A stretch of DNA of 64,000 nucleotides from Hydrogenophaga intermedia. Its GTDB lineage: Bacteria; Pseudomonadota; Gammaproteobacteria; Burkholderiales; Burkholderiaceae_C. The DNA is taken from NCBI RefSeq assembly GCF_023715105.1, contig NZ_JAMBNO010000004.1:124001-188000 (forward strand), written 5' to 3'. Positions 43,408 through 51,811 of this stretch are shown here, in pieces (positions within the stretch are counted from its first letter, which is position 1; every line of letters starts with the position of its first letter). The position numbers were made by a program, and so were the translations under genes. Below the pieces are notes generated by a model. That model was not told the DNA's origin and searched no databases. It saw only the letters and a list, made by a program, of their open reading frames with translations.

Positions 43408-44275
43408 TCACGAGTCCGCCGATCACCCCCGCCACACCGAGCCACTGCAACGGCACGGGCAGTTCGCCAAAGGCGGCCCAGGCCGCCCAAAGGCCCACCA
43501 CCGGCACCAGCAGCGAGAACGGCGTGACGCGCGCGGCGGCGTGGCGTTGCAGCAGGCGCGTCCACAGGCTGTAGGCCAGCAACGTGGCGCCCAGTGCGAG
43601 GTAGAGCACCGCGAACCAGGCGCGCGAGTCCATGCCCGCGAGCTGGTTCGCCACCTGCATCGGGCCGTCGAGGGCGAGCGCGATCAGTGCGAACGGAACG
43701 ATGGGAAAAACACTGCTCCACACCACGAAGGGAAAGGGCTCGTAGCGCGCGAGCTGGCTGGCGCGGCGCGCCACCAGGTTGGAGACCGCCCACATGAACG
43801 CGGCCGACAGCGTGAGCACGAAGCCCGCGAGCGTCATCTGCCCAGGGCCTTCGCCGTGGGCGGCGGCAATAAGCACCAGACCGGCGAGCGCCACGCCCAC
43901 GCCCAGCCACTGGCGCGTTCGCGCACGCTCGCCCAGTATGGGCAGCGCGAGCATCAACGTGAAGAAGGCCTGCGTCTGCATGACCACCGAGGCCATGCCG
44001 GCCGTCATGCCCAGCTGCAGGCCGAGGAACAGGAAGCCGAACTGCCCCAGGCCCTGCGCCAGGCCGTAGCCCGCAACGAAACCCCAGGGCAGCGGCGGCG
44101 GGCGCACGAACCACACGAAGGGCAGCGCTGCGGCCGCGAACCGCAGCGCACCCAGCAGCCAGGGGCTGAGCGATTGCAGGCCGAGCTTCATGACAACGAA
44201 GTTCAGGCCCCAGATCACGACCACGGCCAGCGCGCGCAGCGCATCGCCACGCGAGAACGGGGTGGGCGCGCTCAC
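43370..44275 (-). CDS. EamA/DMT family transporter
   Basis: 301-residue drug/metabolite transporter with ten predicted helices in two EamA repeats (about 14-135 and 150-290). The first repeat opens with [15 protein letters not shown]; the second has [11 protein letters not shown] and ends in [13 protein letters not shown]. Such proteins usually export amino acids or small metabolites. The GTG start at 44275 overlaps the stop of the epimerase gene in GTGA, making it the last gene of the five-gene operon that begins at 48307. Its last 38 bases are antisense to the chemoreceptor gene. Confidence 0.9.
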   Translation of the reverse strand: MSAPTPFSRGDALRALAVVVIWGLNFVVMKLGLQSLSPWLLGALRFAAAALPFVWFVRPPPLPWGFVAGYGLAQGLGQFGFLFLGLQLGMTAGMASVVMQTQAFFTLMLALPILGERARTRQWLGVGVALAGLVLIAAAHGEGPGQMTLAGFVLTLSAAFMWAVSNLVARRASQLARYEPFPFVVWSSVFPIVPFALIALALDGPMQVANQLAGMDSRAWFAVLYLALGATLLAYSLWTRLLQRHAAARVTPFSLLVPVVGLWAAWAAFGELPVPLQWLGVAGVIGGLVINQGGVPLRWRR

Positions 44276-45243
44276 AGCGGACGGCCCTGTGCGCGCCGCG
44301 CGGCCACGAAGGCGTCGAAGGCTTCGGCGCTGGTCTTCTTCGGCACGTAGCCGAAGCGGCTCTTGAGCAGGCTGTTGTGCAGCACCGGGCGATAGCGCAG
44401 GAAGTCGAGCTGCTCGGGCCCGTAGCGCGAGACGCCGAGCGCTCGGCCGATGGCGAGCGCGGCGCGCAGCAGACAGGCCGGGAACACGCGCGTGCGCTTG
44501 CCCAGGCGTTTGGCGATGTCATGAATGCTCAGTGCGCCGTCGCCCGCGAGGTTGAAGCAACCCGATGGTGCCTGGCCGCTGAGCGCGTGCAGCAGCGCGC
44601 CGATGACGTCTTCGTCCCAGATGAAGACGAAGGGGCTGTCGCTGCCGGCAATCGCGATCGGGCGCGGCTTCTCGAACAGCGCAGTGATCTGGTTGTCCAC
44701 CTGTTCACCGAGGATGGTGCCGATGCGCAGCACGGTCTGCGCGAGCGCGGGGTGGTTGCGCCGTGCCTCGGCCAGCATCTCTTCCACCAGGCGCTTGTGG
44801 TGCGCATAGGCGAAGGCCTCGTGGCCGCGCAGCGGGTGGTCCTCGGTGAGCCAGGCGGGGTTGTCGGCGTGGTAGCCATACGCCGCGCCGCTGGAGGACA
44901 CCACCAGGTGCCGCACGCCGTGCGCGAGGCAGGCGGTGAGCACGTTGCGCGTGCCGCCCACGTCCACCGCGTATTCGAGTTCGCGCGACGAGCCTTTGCC
45001 CGGCGTGACGATGGAGGCCAGGTGCACCACGGTGTCGATGCGGTGCTCGGCCAACACCGCACCCAGGCCGCTGTCGCGCACGTCAAGCACGCGGTACACC
45101 ACGCCGGGCCGTTGCCGCGCGGGGTCCACGGCACGCACGTCGGTGGCCACGACAGAACTGTCGGGACGCTGCGCGAGCGCGGCGATGAGGCCACGGCCGA
45201 GAAAGCCGTCGGCACCGGTGACCAGGATGCGCTGCGCCCTCAT
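44272..45243 (-). CDS. NAD(P)-dependent epimerase/3-beta-HSD-type extended SDR
   Basis: 323-residue extended short-chain dehydrogenase/reductase. The cofactor motif is TGADGFLGRG (about 9-18), followed by DVRD at the base of the cofactor site, HLASIVTPGKG, a catalytic YAHHK (Tyr and Lys) and the SSSGAAYGY substrate loop. The family includes sugar epimerases, dihydroflavonol reductases and hydroxysteroid dehydrogenases, and this sequence alone cannot pick one. It overlaps the BASS transporter stop in ATGA at its start and the EamA start at its end, so it is firmly in the operon. Confidence 0.88.
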   Translation of the reverse strand: MRAQRILVTGADGFLGRGLIAALAQRPDSSVVATDVRAVDPARQRPGVVYRVLDVRDSGLGAVLAEHRIDTVVHLASIVTPGKGSSRELEYAVDVGGTRNVLTACLAHGVRHLVVSSSGAAYGYHADNPAWLTEDHPLRGHEAFAYAHHKRLVEEMLAEARRNHPALAQTVLRIGTILGEQVDNQITALFEKPRPIAIAGSDSPFVFIWDEDVIGALLHALSGQAPSGCFNLAGDGALSIHDIAKRLGKRTRVFPACLLRAALAIGRALGVSRYGPEQLDFLRYRPVLHNSLLKSRFGYVPKKTSAEAFDAFVAARRAQGRPL

Positions 45244-46166
45244 GCGGTGACGTTCTCCGGCACACCGCCCTGCAGTGGCCGGCGGCCCCACCAGCCCGCG
45301 AGCACCATGCCGGCAATGATGTCCCAGAAGCCCCAGACACCGGCCACCACGGCCATGCCGCCCAGGCCACCGAAGAAGCTGAAGATCAGCACCAGGCCGA
45401 GACCCGCGTTGCGGATGCCGACCTCGATGGAGAGTGCGCGGCGGTCGTAGTCGGGCAGGCCGACGGCGCGCGCGCTGAGCCAGCCGATGAGAAAGGCCAG
45501 CGCGTCGTGAATCGCCACGGCCACGATCACCAGGCCGACGTAGTCGAGGAAGTAGCGCCAGTTGCCCGCGATGGCGCCGATGATGAAACCGATGAGCGCG
45601 AGGAAACTGAGGATGCGCACCGGCTTCTTGAAACGCGCGGTGAGCGCGGGGAAGCGGTGTGCCACCCACAGGCCCAGCGCGAACGGCAGGCCGATGATGA
45701 GCAGGATGTGGCCCACCATCTGCACCGGGTCGAGCGCGATGGTCTTGAGCAGCACCGACGCCGTGGGGTGCATGCCGCCCCAGAACGCGAAGTTGAGCGG
45801 CATGGCGACGATGGCGATGGCGTTGGAGACCGCCGTCATCGACACGCTGAGCGCGACATTGCCGTTGGCGCGGTGCGTGAGGATGTTGCTCACGTTGCCC
45901 GGTGGGCAGCAGGCCACCAGGATCATGCCGAGCGCGATGCTCGGCCCCACGCCCAGCAACAGCGTGAGCGCGTAGGTGATGGCGGGCAGGAACAGGAACT
46001 GCGCCACGATGCCGACCGTGAAGGCCAACGGCATGCGCGCCACGCGCTTGAAATCCTCGATGCGCGTGTCCAGCGAGATGCCGAACATCAGGAAGGCCAG
46101 CACCGCGTTGAGTACCGCGAGCGACGCGGGGTTGAAGTTCAGGCGGATCTCGTCGATGGGCAGCAT
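45240..46166 (-). CDS. BASS family (bile acid:sodium symporter-like) transporter
   Basis: 308-residue membrane protein of the bile acid/Na+ symporter family with nine or ten helices. Family marks are FGISLDTRIEDFKRV (about 28-42), the crossover CCPPGNVSNILTHRANG (about 86-102) and EVGIRNAGLG in the second half. Bacterial members carry pantoate, pyruvate, 2-keto acids or sterol acids with Na+. Together with the flavin monooxygenase and two dehydrogenases, it probably imports the operon's substrate. A GAGGAAAC site precedes ATG 46166. It follows the monooxygenase gene after 21 bases. Confidence 0.9.
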   Translation of the reverse strand: MLPIDEIRLNFNPASLAVLNAVLAFLMFGISLDTRIEDFKRVARMPLAFTVGIVAQFLFLPAITYALTLLLGVGPSIALGMILVACCPPGNVSNILTHRANGNVALSVSMTAVSNAIAIVAMPLNFAFWGGMHPTASVLLKTIALDPVQMVGHILLIIGLPFALGLWVAHRFPALTARFKKPVRILSFLALIGFIIGAIAGNWRYFLDYVGLVIVAVAIHDALAFLIGWLSARAVGLPDYDRRALSIEVGIRNAGLGLVLIFSFFGGLGGMAVVAGVWGFWDIIAGMVLAGWWGRRPLQGGVPENVTA

Positions 46167-46187
46167 GATCGTGTTTCCTCGGGGTGA

Positions 46188-47510
46188 TCAGCCGAAGGCC
46201 CTGGCGGCTTCGCGCACGGCTTTGCGGTAGGTGTCCTTGTGCACGTAGTACGCCATGCGTTCGAGCTTGAGGTAGCGGTAGCCGCCGGAGAGGTCGGGCC
46301 AGGTGCCGGGCCCGCCGGCCTTGGCGGCGCTGAGCGCTGCGGCCTGCGGTGTGCCGGCGTCCAGCGACTTGAAGTAGCGCGCGACCAGTTCGGCCTGCTC
46401 GTAGCGGCCCTGCCAGCCCAGGCCGCTGGCCTCCACCATGCCGAGCACGGCCAGGCGGTGAAAACGCGGCGCGAAGATGTTGAGGTACAGCCGCGGCGCC
46501 ATGCCCTGCCAGTTCAGCAGCGCGTGGTCGATGAAGGGGAAATGCAGCTTGTAGCCAGTGGCCGTGAGGATGAGGTCGTACTCGCCGCTGCGGCCGTCCT
46601 TGAAGTACACGGTGCGGCCGTCGAGCCGCGCGATGTCGGCGCGCACGCCCACGTCGCCGTGACCGATGTGGTACAGGATGAGCGAGTTCACCACCGGGTG
46701 CGATTCGTACATCCGGTAGTCGGGTTTCGGAAAGCCGAAGCGCACCGGATCGCCGGTGAACCACTTGAGGATGGTGCTGTCGATGCGCTGCTTGAGCCAG
46801 GGCGGCAGCGTGATCTTGCCGCCCACCGAATCGGCCGGTTGGCCGAACACGTACTTGGGCACGAAGTAGTAGCCGCGGCGCACCGAGATGTCGATGCTTT
46901 TCGCGTGGTGCACCGCATCGACCGCGATGTCGCAACCCGAGTTGCCCGCCCCCACGATGAGCACGCGCTTGCCGGTGAGCTGCGTGGCCGCCTTGTACTG
47001 CGCGGTGTGCCAGACCTCGCCGCTGAACGCGCCCTCGAAGCGCGGCCGGTTGGGCTCGGCCAGCGTGCCGTTGGCAATCACCACGCCTTTGTAGAGCGCG
47101 GTCTCGGGCGCGGCCTCGCTGGTCTGCGTGGTCACGCGCCACAGGGTGTCGGGCGCGTCGCTCACCGGCTCGGCCTTGAGCACACGCGTGTGGAATCGGT
47201 AGTGCGCGCGCAGGCCGAAGTGATCGGCGAAGGCGCGGAAGTAGTCGAGCAGCTCCCGGTGGCTCGGGTAGTCGGCCACCTGCGCGGGCATGGGGAATTC
47301 GAGGAACTCCGTCATGCGCTTGCTGGAAATCAGGTGCGCCGATTCGTACACCGTGGAGCGCGGGTTGTCGATGTTCCAGAGGCCGCCCACGTCGCCGTGC
47401 GCTTCGAAGCCCTGGAAAGCGACGCCGTGTTTCTGCAGGCAGCGCGCACCTGCCAGGCCCGAGGGGCCGGCGCCGATGAGGGCGATCTGTTGTTCCGTGG
47501 GTATGGTCAT
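46188..47510 (-). CDS. flavin-containing monooxygenase (class B, FMO type)
   Basis: 440-residue single-component flavoprotein monooxygenase. The FAD motif is GAGPSG (about 13-18). The FMO-identifying sequence F-x-G-x3-H-x3-(Y/W) is present as FSGEVWHTAQY (near 160), and the NADPH motif VGAGNSGCD follows. The C-terminal LTATGYK is the usual ATG motif. Class B FMOs oxygenate N or S atoms or act as Baeyer-Villiger enzymes on ketones. With two dehydrogenases in the operon, a ketone made from an alcohol is a plausible substrate (inference). ATG 47510 overlaps the upstream SDR stop in ATGA. Confidence 0.9.
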   Translation of the reverse strand: MTIPTEQQIALIGAGPSGLAGARCLQKHGVAFQGFEAHGDVGGLWNIDNPRSTVYESAHLISSKRMTEFLEFPMPAQVADYPSHRELLDYFRAFADHFGLRAHYRFHTRVLKAEPVSDAPDTLWRVTTQTSEAAPETALYKGVVIANGTLAEPNRPRFEGAFSGEVWHTAQYKAATQLTGKRVLIVGAGNSGCDIAVDAVHHAKSIDISVRRGYYFVPKYVFGQPADSVGGKITLPPWLKQRIDSTILKWFTGDPVRFGFPKPDYRMYESHPVVNSLILYHIGHGDVGVRADIARLDGRTVYFKDGRSGEYDLILTATGYKLHFPFIDHALLNWQGMAPRLYLNIFAPRFHRLAVLGMVEASGLGWQGRYEQAELVARYFKSLDAGTPQAAALSAAKAGGPGTWPDLSGGYRYLKLERMAYYVHKDTYRKAVREAARAFG

Positions 47511-48307
47511 TTCAAGCCGGGGATGTCGGTCGATCCGGGTTCGCCGGCGCGCGGTTTGCGTGGCTGGCCCAGCAGTAGGCGGTCGTGCAGTGTGCCGGGC
47601 AGGAGATTGAGCGCGTGCGAGAGCCAGCCGATGCGACGCGGCAGCACGATGTGTTCGGTGCCCGCGGCGACGCCCGCGAGCAGGCGGCGTGCGGCCTCGT
47701 CGGGCTCCAGCAAGCCGGGCATGGCAAAGCGGTTGCCCGCGGTGAGCGCGGTGCGCAGGTAGCCCGGGCTCACGGTGTGCACGGTCAGGCGCGTGCTGCG
47801 CAGTTCGGCACGCAGGCTTTGCAGGTAGGCGATGAGACCGGCCTTGCTCGCGCAATACGCGCCGTTACCCGGCATGCCCCGCCAGCCCGCGATGCTGGCC
47901 ACGCCCACCAGCGCGGCCGGGCGCGCCACTTCCTGCATGGCGGGCAGGAAGGGCGCAAAGGTGGTGGCCACGCCCAGCAGGTTGATCTCCAGCATGCGGC
48001 GCATCACGCGCAGGTCTTCCGCACGCGCGGTGTCGAAGCCGCCGGCCACGCCGGCGTTGGCGATCACGAGGTCGGGCACGCCCTGGCGCACGATCCAGTC
48101 GCGCGCCATCGCGGCCATGGCGTGCTCGTCGCTCACGTCGGGCGTGTAGGCGATGCAGCGTTCGGGCGCGAGCGCCACCAGCGCGTCCAGCGTGGCGGCG
48201 TTCAAACCGACCAGCGCCACCTGTGCCCCGCCCGCGATGAGCTCGCGCGCCAGCGCCTGGCCCAGGCCGCCGCAGGCGCCCGTGATGACGGCGTTGTGGA
48301 ATCGCAA
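47507..48307 (-). CDS. classical short-chain dehydrogenase/reductase
   Basis: 266-residue SDR. The cofactor loop is TGACGGLGQ (about 9-17), the NAG motif is IANAGVAGG (about 83), and the catalytic Ser-Tyr-Lys set is ASIAGWRG plus YCASK. The C-terminal part has a short membrane-affine helix, as in DHRS7/AcuC-like reductases. The start is TTG 48307 with a GGAG site nine bases upstream; no in-frame ATG is near, and frames further upstream would cross the IclR promoter. First gene of the operon SDR-FMO-BASS-epimerase-EamA, divergent from the IclR regulator. Confidence 0.85.
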   Translation of the reverse strand: MRFHNAVITGACGGLGQALARELIAGGAQVALVGLNAATLDALVALAPERCIAYTPDVSDEHAMAAMARDWIVRQGVPDLVIANAGVAGGFDTARAEDLRVMRRMLEINLLGVATTFAPFLPAMQEVARPAALVGVASIAGWRGMPGNGAYCASKAGLIAYLQSLRAELRSTRLTVHTVSPGYLRTALTAGNRFAMPGLLEPDEAARRLLAGVAAGTEHIVLPRRIGWLSHALNLLPGTLHDRLLLGQPRKPRAGEPGSTDIPGLK

Positions 48308-48344
48308 GAGCGGCTTCTCCTCGTTTTCGTGGTTGGCGGGGACT

Positions 48345-48358
48345 GTAGGTGGGCCTAC
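48345..48358. promoter_or_regulatory. inverted repeat GTAGG-N4-CCTAC
   Basis: Five-base exact arms around TGGG, in the 96-base region between the divergent SDR operon and iclR-type gene, 38 bases from the SDR start. It is a possible second operator element, weaker than the one at 48388-48402. Confidence 0.3.
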
Positions 48359-48387
48359 ATTCCGTCTCGAAAACTTTTGCGGATTTG

Positions 48388-48402
48388 TCTCGGATTCCGA
48401 GA
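48388..48402. promoter_or_regulatory. perfect palindrome TCTCGG-ATT-CCGAGA at the iclR start, candidate IclR operator
   Basis: Six-base exact arms around ATT, ending one base before the ATG at 48404. It covers the place where the ribosome site should be. A related half (ATTCCGTCTCG) lies about 30 bases upstream. The position suits autorepression by the IclR-type protein. Confidence 0.55.
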
Positions 48403-48403
48403 T

Positions 48404-49165
48404 ATGAGCGATTCCATCGACAACACCACCCCCGGCCTGCGCCTTATGGACCTGCTCGAGCGCCTGGTGCGCGAGGGCCGGCCGCTGAGCCTGCCCGAGG
48501 CGGTGGCCGCCTGCGGCTGGCCCAAGCCCACGGTGCACCGCATGCTGGTGCAGCTGGAGGCAGGCGGCTGGTTGCAGCGCGAACCGGACGGCCGCCGCTA
48601 CGCGCTGGCGCCGCGCCTGCTGCGCCTGAGCGAAGACACGCTGGGCGCGAGCACGCAGCACGGCGTGCGCCACGCGGTGCTGCGCCAGCTGGTGACCGAG
48701 CTGGGCGAGAGCTGCAACCTCACCGCCCTCTCGGGCGCCGAGGTGGTCTATCTGGACCGCGTGGAGTCGGCCTTTCCCTTGCGGCTGGAGCTGCGGCCGG
48801 GCACGCGCGTGCCGCTGCACTGCTCGGCCAGCGGCAAGCTGTTCCTCGCGCACCTGGGTGCCGCACGGCGCCAGGCCCTGCTGGACGGCCTGGAACTGAG
48901 CCGGCACACCGCCACCACCCTCACGCGGCGCGAGGCGCTGGAGGCCGAGCTCGCGACCATCCGCCGCCAGGGTCACGCCTTCGACGCCGAGGAGTTCGTC
49001 GATGGCCTGGTGTGCATTGCGGTGCCGGTGCGCGCGCACGGCGAACGCGGCGTGCGCTGCGCCCTGGCGTTGCAGGCACCGTCGGCCAGGGTGGCGCTGG
49101 CCGAACTGCCGCAGTTCCTGCCACGGCTCACGCAGGCCGCGCAGGCGATCGCCCGCACGCTCTGA
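48404..49165 (+). CDS. IclR family transcriptional regulator
   Basis: 253-residue regulator. The winged HTH covers about 8-70 (LSLPEAVAACGWPKPTVHRML), and the effector-binding IclR domain about 85-250, with DRVESAFPLRLELRPG, PLHCSASGKLFLA and the late GLVCIAVPVR. The effector is usually a small organic acid or aromatic compound. ATG 48404 is immediately preceded by a perfect palindrome that probably serves autoregulation. Divergent from the SDR-FMO-BASS-epimerase-EamA operon, which is its likely target. Confidence 0.92.
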   Translation: MSDSIDNTTPGLRLMDLLERLVREGRPLSLPEAVAACGWPKPTVHRMLVQLEAGGWLQREPDGRRYALAPRLLRLSEDTLGASTQHGVRHAVLRQLVTELGESCNLTALSGAEVVYLDRVESAFPLRLELRPGTRVPLHCSASGKLFLAHLGAARRQALLDGLELSRHTATTLTRREALEAELATIRRQGHAFDAEEFVDGLVCIAVPVRAHGERGVRCALALQAPSARVALAELPQFLPRLTQAAQAIARTL

Positions 49166-49289
49166 GGCGCGCCCGGCCCGGTGTCGACCCGCGGTTGCCC
49201 CAAAAGCCGACCATCGGTTCATACTGTTTGCACTTGCTGGCGACGAAGCCGCGGGTGCGGTGCCCGGGCCACGCCAGCCGGAGGTGGCA

Positions 49290-49643
49290 ATGATCGACAC
49301 GCAAGCGTCCATGGTCGGCATCGACTCCCTCATTCACGCCACGGGGCACGCGCTGCCCGGCACACCGCCCCCCGCCGGCGCCGATGTGCAGGCCCTGCGC
49401 GACGACGTGCGGGCAGCCATCGTCGAGATCTACTGCGATCACGACGACAAGGCAGCGCGGCGGGTCGAGCATGCGCGCGAACTGGTGCGTGAGGGCGCCG
49501 CCGAAGGCAGCGCGCCTTCGATGCATCTGGAAGAAGCCGCCTACCGTTTGCGCCAGCACCAGCCCTGGGAGGCCCTGGGCGCGCTGCGCCAGGCGGGCGA
49601 TGCGCTGCTGTCGGTGCAGCTCGAACGCAGCGCGCGCAACTGA
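49290..49643 (+). CDS. hypothetical helical protein
   Basis: 117-residue protein, function not recognised. It is soluble and mostly helical by composition: a flexible proline-rich N-terminal third (GTPPPAGADV), then charged amphipathic stretches rich in Arg, Glu and Ala (DDKAARRVEHARELVREG, HLEEAAYRLRQHQPWEAL). ATG 49290 has a strong GGAGG site six bases upstream, which supports a real gene. It ends nine bases before the convergent fghA gene. Confidence 0.6.
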   Translation: MIDTQASMVGIDSLIHATGHALPGTPPPAGADVQALRDDVRAAIVEIYCDHDDKAARRVEHARELVREGAAEGSAPSMHLEEAAYRLRQHQPWEALGALRQAGDALLSVQLERSARN

Positions 49644-49652
49644 GGCCGCGCC

Positions 49653-50492
49653 TCAGCCGTTCAACGCCGCCGCGTGGTGGGCGACGTGCTCGCCCACGAA
49701 GCTCTGGATGAAGAAGTAGCCGTGGTCGTAGCCCGCATGGCGACGCAGCGTGAGCGGCTGGCCCGCCGCGGTGCAGGCCGCCTGCAGCCGCTCGGGTGCG
49801 AGTTGTTGCGCGAGGAATTGATCGTCCAGCCCCTGGTCGACCAGCAGCTGCGGCGCACGCGCGCCACTCTCGATGAGCTTCACCGCGTCGTGTTGCGCCC
49901 AGTGGCTGCGGTCTTCGCCGAGATAGCCCGCGAACGCCTTGTGGCCCCAGGGCACCTCGGTCGGGGCGCAGATCGGCGCGAAGGCCGACACGCTGCGAAA
50001 GCGCCCCGGGTGGCGCAACGCCAGCGAGAGAGCGCCGTGCCCGCCCATGGAGTGGCCGGTGATGCCGACGCGATCTGCATGCACAGGAAAGTGCTGCGCC
50101 AGCACCGCGGGCAGCTCCTGCATCAGCCAGCTTTCCATGCGCCAGTGCTTCGCGTAGGGCTCGCGCGTCGCGTCCAGATAGAAGCCCGCGCCGTGCCCGA
50201 AATCCCAGTGCGCATCGGCCTCGGCCACGCCGGTGCCGCGCGGGCTGGTGTCGGGCGTGACCAGAATGAGGCCGTGCTGCGCCGCGTGCTGCTGCGCACC
50301 GGCCTTGATGGCAAACGTTTGTTCGTTGCAGGTGAGGCCGGCCAGGCAGAGCAGCACCGGGCGCGGCCCGGCTTGCGGCGGCGCGAACACGCCGAAGCGC
50401 ATGGGCAGGCCGATCTCGGCCGAGGCGTGTTCGTAGAAGCCTTGCACGCCGCCGAAGCAGCGGTGTTCTTCGAGCGTCTTGAGTTCACCCAT
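49653..50492 (-). CDS. fghA: S-formylglutathione hydrolase
   Basis: 279-residue esterase D-type alpha/beta hydrolase that splits S-formylglutathione into formate and glutathione. The nucleophile elbow is GHSMGG (Ser about 146). An early GLTCNEQTF loop and PDTSPRG are typical, and the late HAGYDHGYFF holds the catalytic His; the Asp lies in LVDQGLDDQF. Its start is one base from the stop of the class III alcohol dehydrogenase gene on the same strand, so both enzymes of glutathione-dependent formaldehyde oxidation come from one mRNA. Confidence 0.94.
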   Translation of the reverse strand: MGELKTLEEHRCFGGVQGFYEHASAEIGLPMRFGVFAPPQAGPRPVLLCLAGLTCNEQTFAIKAGAQQHAAQHGLILVTPDTSPRGTGVAEADAHWDFGHGAGFYLDATREPYAKHWRMESWLMQELPAVLAQHFPVHADRVGITGHSMGGHGALSLALRHPGRFRSVSAFAPICAPTEVPWGHKAFAGYLGEDRSHWAQHDAVKLIESGARAPQLLVDQGLDDQFLAQQLAPERLQAACTAAGQPLTLRRHAGYDHGYFFIQSFVGEHVAHHAAALNG

Positions 50493-50493
50493 C

Positions 50494-51600
50494 TCAGAAC
50501 TCGACCACGCTGCGGATCGACTCGCCGGCCTTCATCAGATCAAAGCCCTTGTTGATGTCCTCGAGCTTGAGCTTGTGCGTGATGAGGTCGTCGATGTTGA
50601 GCTTGCCTTCCATGTACCAGTCGACGATCTTCGGCACGTCGGTGCGGCCGCGCGCGCCACCGAAGGCCGAGCCTTCCCACTTGCGCCCGGTGACGAGCTG
50701 GAACGGGCGGGTGCTGATCTCGGCGCCGGCCTCGGCCACACCGATGATGATGCTGCGGCCCCAACCCTTGTGCGTGCACTCCAGCGCCTGACGCATCACC
50801 TGGGTGTTGCCGATGCACTCGAACGAGTAGTCGGCACCGCCGTCGGTGAGCTGCACGATGGCGTCGACGATGTTGGCGTGCTCCTTCGGGTTGAGGAAGT
50901 GCGTCATGCCGAACTTGCGCGCCATGGCTTCGCGCGCCGGGTTCAGGTCGACGCCGATGATCTTGTCGGCACCCACCATCTTCGCGCCCTGGATCACGTT
51001 CAGGCCGATGCCGCCGAGGCCAAACACCACCACGTTGGCGCCCGCCTCCACCTTGGCGGTATAGATGACCGCGCCCACACCGGTGGTGACGCCGCAGCCG
51101 ATGTAGCAGACCTTGTCGAACGGCGCGTCCGGGCGGATCTTCGCCAGCGCGATCTCGGGCGCGACGATGTGGTTGCTGAAGGTGGACGTGCCCATGTAGT
51201 GCAGGATGGGCTTGCCACCGAGCGAGAAGCGCGAGGTGCCATCGGGCATCAGGCCCTTGCCCTGCGTGCCGCGGATGAGCTGGCACAGGTTGGTCTTGCG
51301 GCTCAGGCAGAACTTGCACTGGCGGCATTCGGGCGTGTAGAGCGGGATCACGTGGTCGCCCGGTTTGAGCGAGGTCACGCCCGCGCCGACCTCGAGCACC
51401 ACGCCCGCGCCCTCGTGCCCCAGCACCGCGGGGAACAGGCCCTCGGGGTCGGCGCCCGACAGCGTGTAGTAGTCGGTGTGGCAGATGCCCGTGGCCTTGA
51501 TCTCCACCAACACCTCACCGGCGCGCGGACCCTCCAGGTCCAGTTCTTCGATGGTGAGCGGGGCGCCGGCCTTCCAGGCCACGGCTGCACGGGTTTTCAT
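50494..51600 (-). CDS. adhC: S-(hydroxymethyl)glutathione dehydrogenase / class III alcohol dehydrogenase
   Basis: 368-residue zinc-dependent dehydrogenase that oxidises S-hydroxymethylglutathione (from formaldehyde) with NAD+. The catalytic zinc ligands are in GICHTDYY and GHEGAG. The structural zinc site is CRQCKFCLSRKTNLC (four cysteines). The cofactor motif is GLGGIGLNVIQGAKMVGA. Near the start, LEGPRAGEVLVEIKATG is the family pattern. ATG 51600 is preceded by GGAG. It is followed by fghA after one base. Divergent from an HPP/CBS protein gene across 211 bases. Confidence 0.95.
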   Translation of the reverse strand: MKTRAAVAWKAGAPLTIEELDLEGPRAGEVLVEIKATGICHTDYYTLSGADPEGLFPAVLGHEGAGVVLEVGAGVTSLKPGDHVIPLYTPECRQCKFCLSRKTNLCQLIRGTQGKGLMPDGTSRFSLGGKPILHYMGTSTFSNHIVAPEIALAKIRPDAPFDKVCYIGCGVTTGVGAVIYTAKVEAGANVVVFGLGGIGLNVIQGAKMVGADKIIGVDLNPAREAMARKFGMTHFLNPKEHANIVDAIVQLTDGGADYSFECIGNTQVMRQALECTHKGWGRSIIIGVAEAGAEISTRPFQLVTGRKWEGSAFGGARGRTDVPKIVDWYMEGKLNIDDLITHKLKLEDINKGFDLMKAGESIRSVVEF

Positions 51601-51690
51601 GGTCTTCTCCTCGGGCAACGGTTCAAAAAAACGGCCCGCGGGGGGCGCACTGAAGTCACCGCCTGCGGGCGCAGCCATCCTAAGGCAAGA

Positions 51691-51716
51691 GCCCCTGCCG
51701 CCCGGAAGCCAGGGGC
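51691..51716. promoter_or_regulatory. inverted repeat in the adhC/HPP intergenic region
   Basis: GCCCCTG (51691-51697) and CAGGGGC (51710-51716) are exact reverse complements around twelve bases, about 90 bases upstream of adhC. It could be an operator or a structured leader element; no local regulator gene is adjacent. Confidence 0.3.
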
Positions 51717-51811
51717 ATTGCTGGCACACTCGCTCGTTCTTCAGAACCGATCGACGCGAGGCCCTCGCCCCGTTCCAGCCACGTGGGCGCTTGCGCCGCC
51801 CGCTGCCCAGC

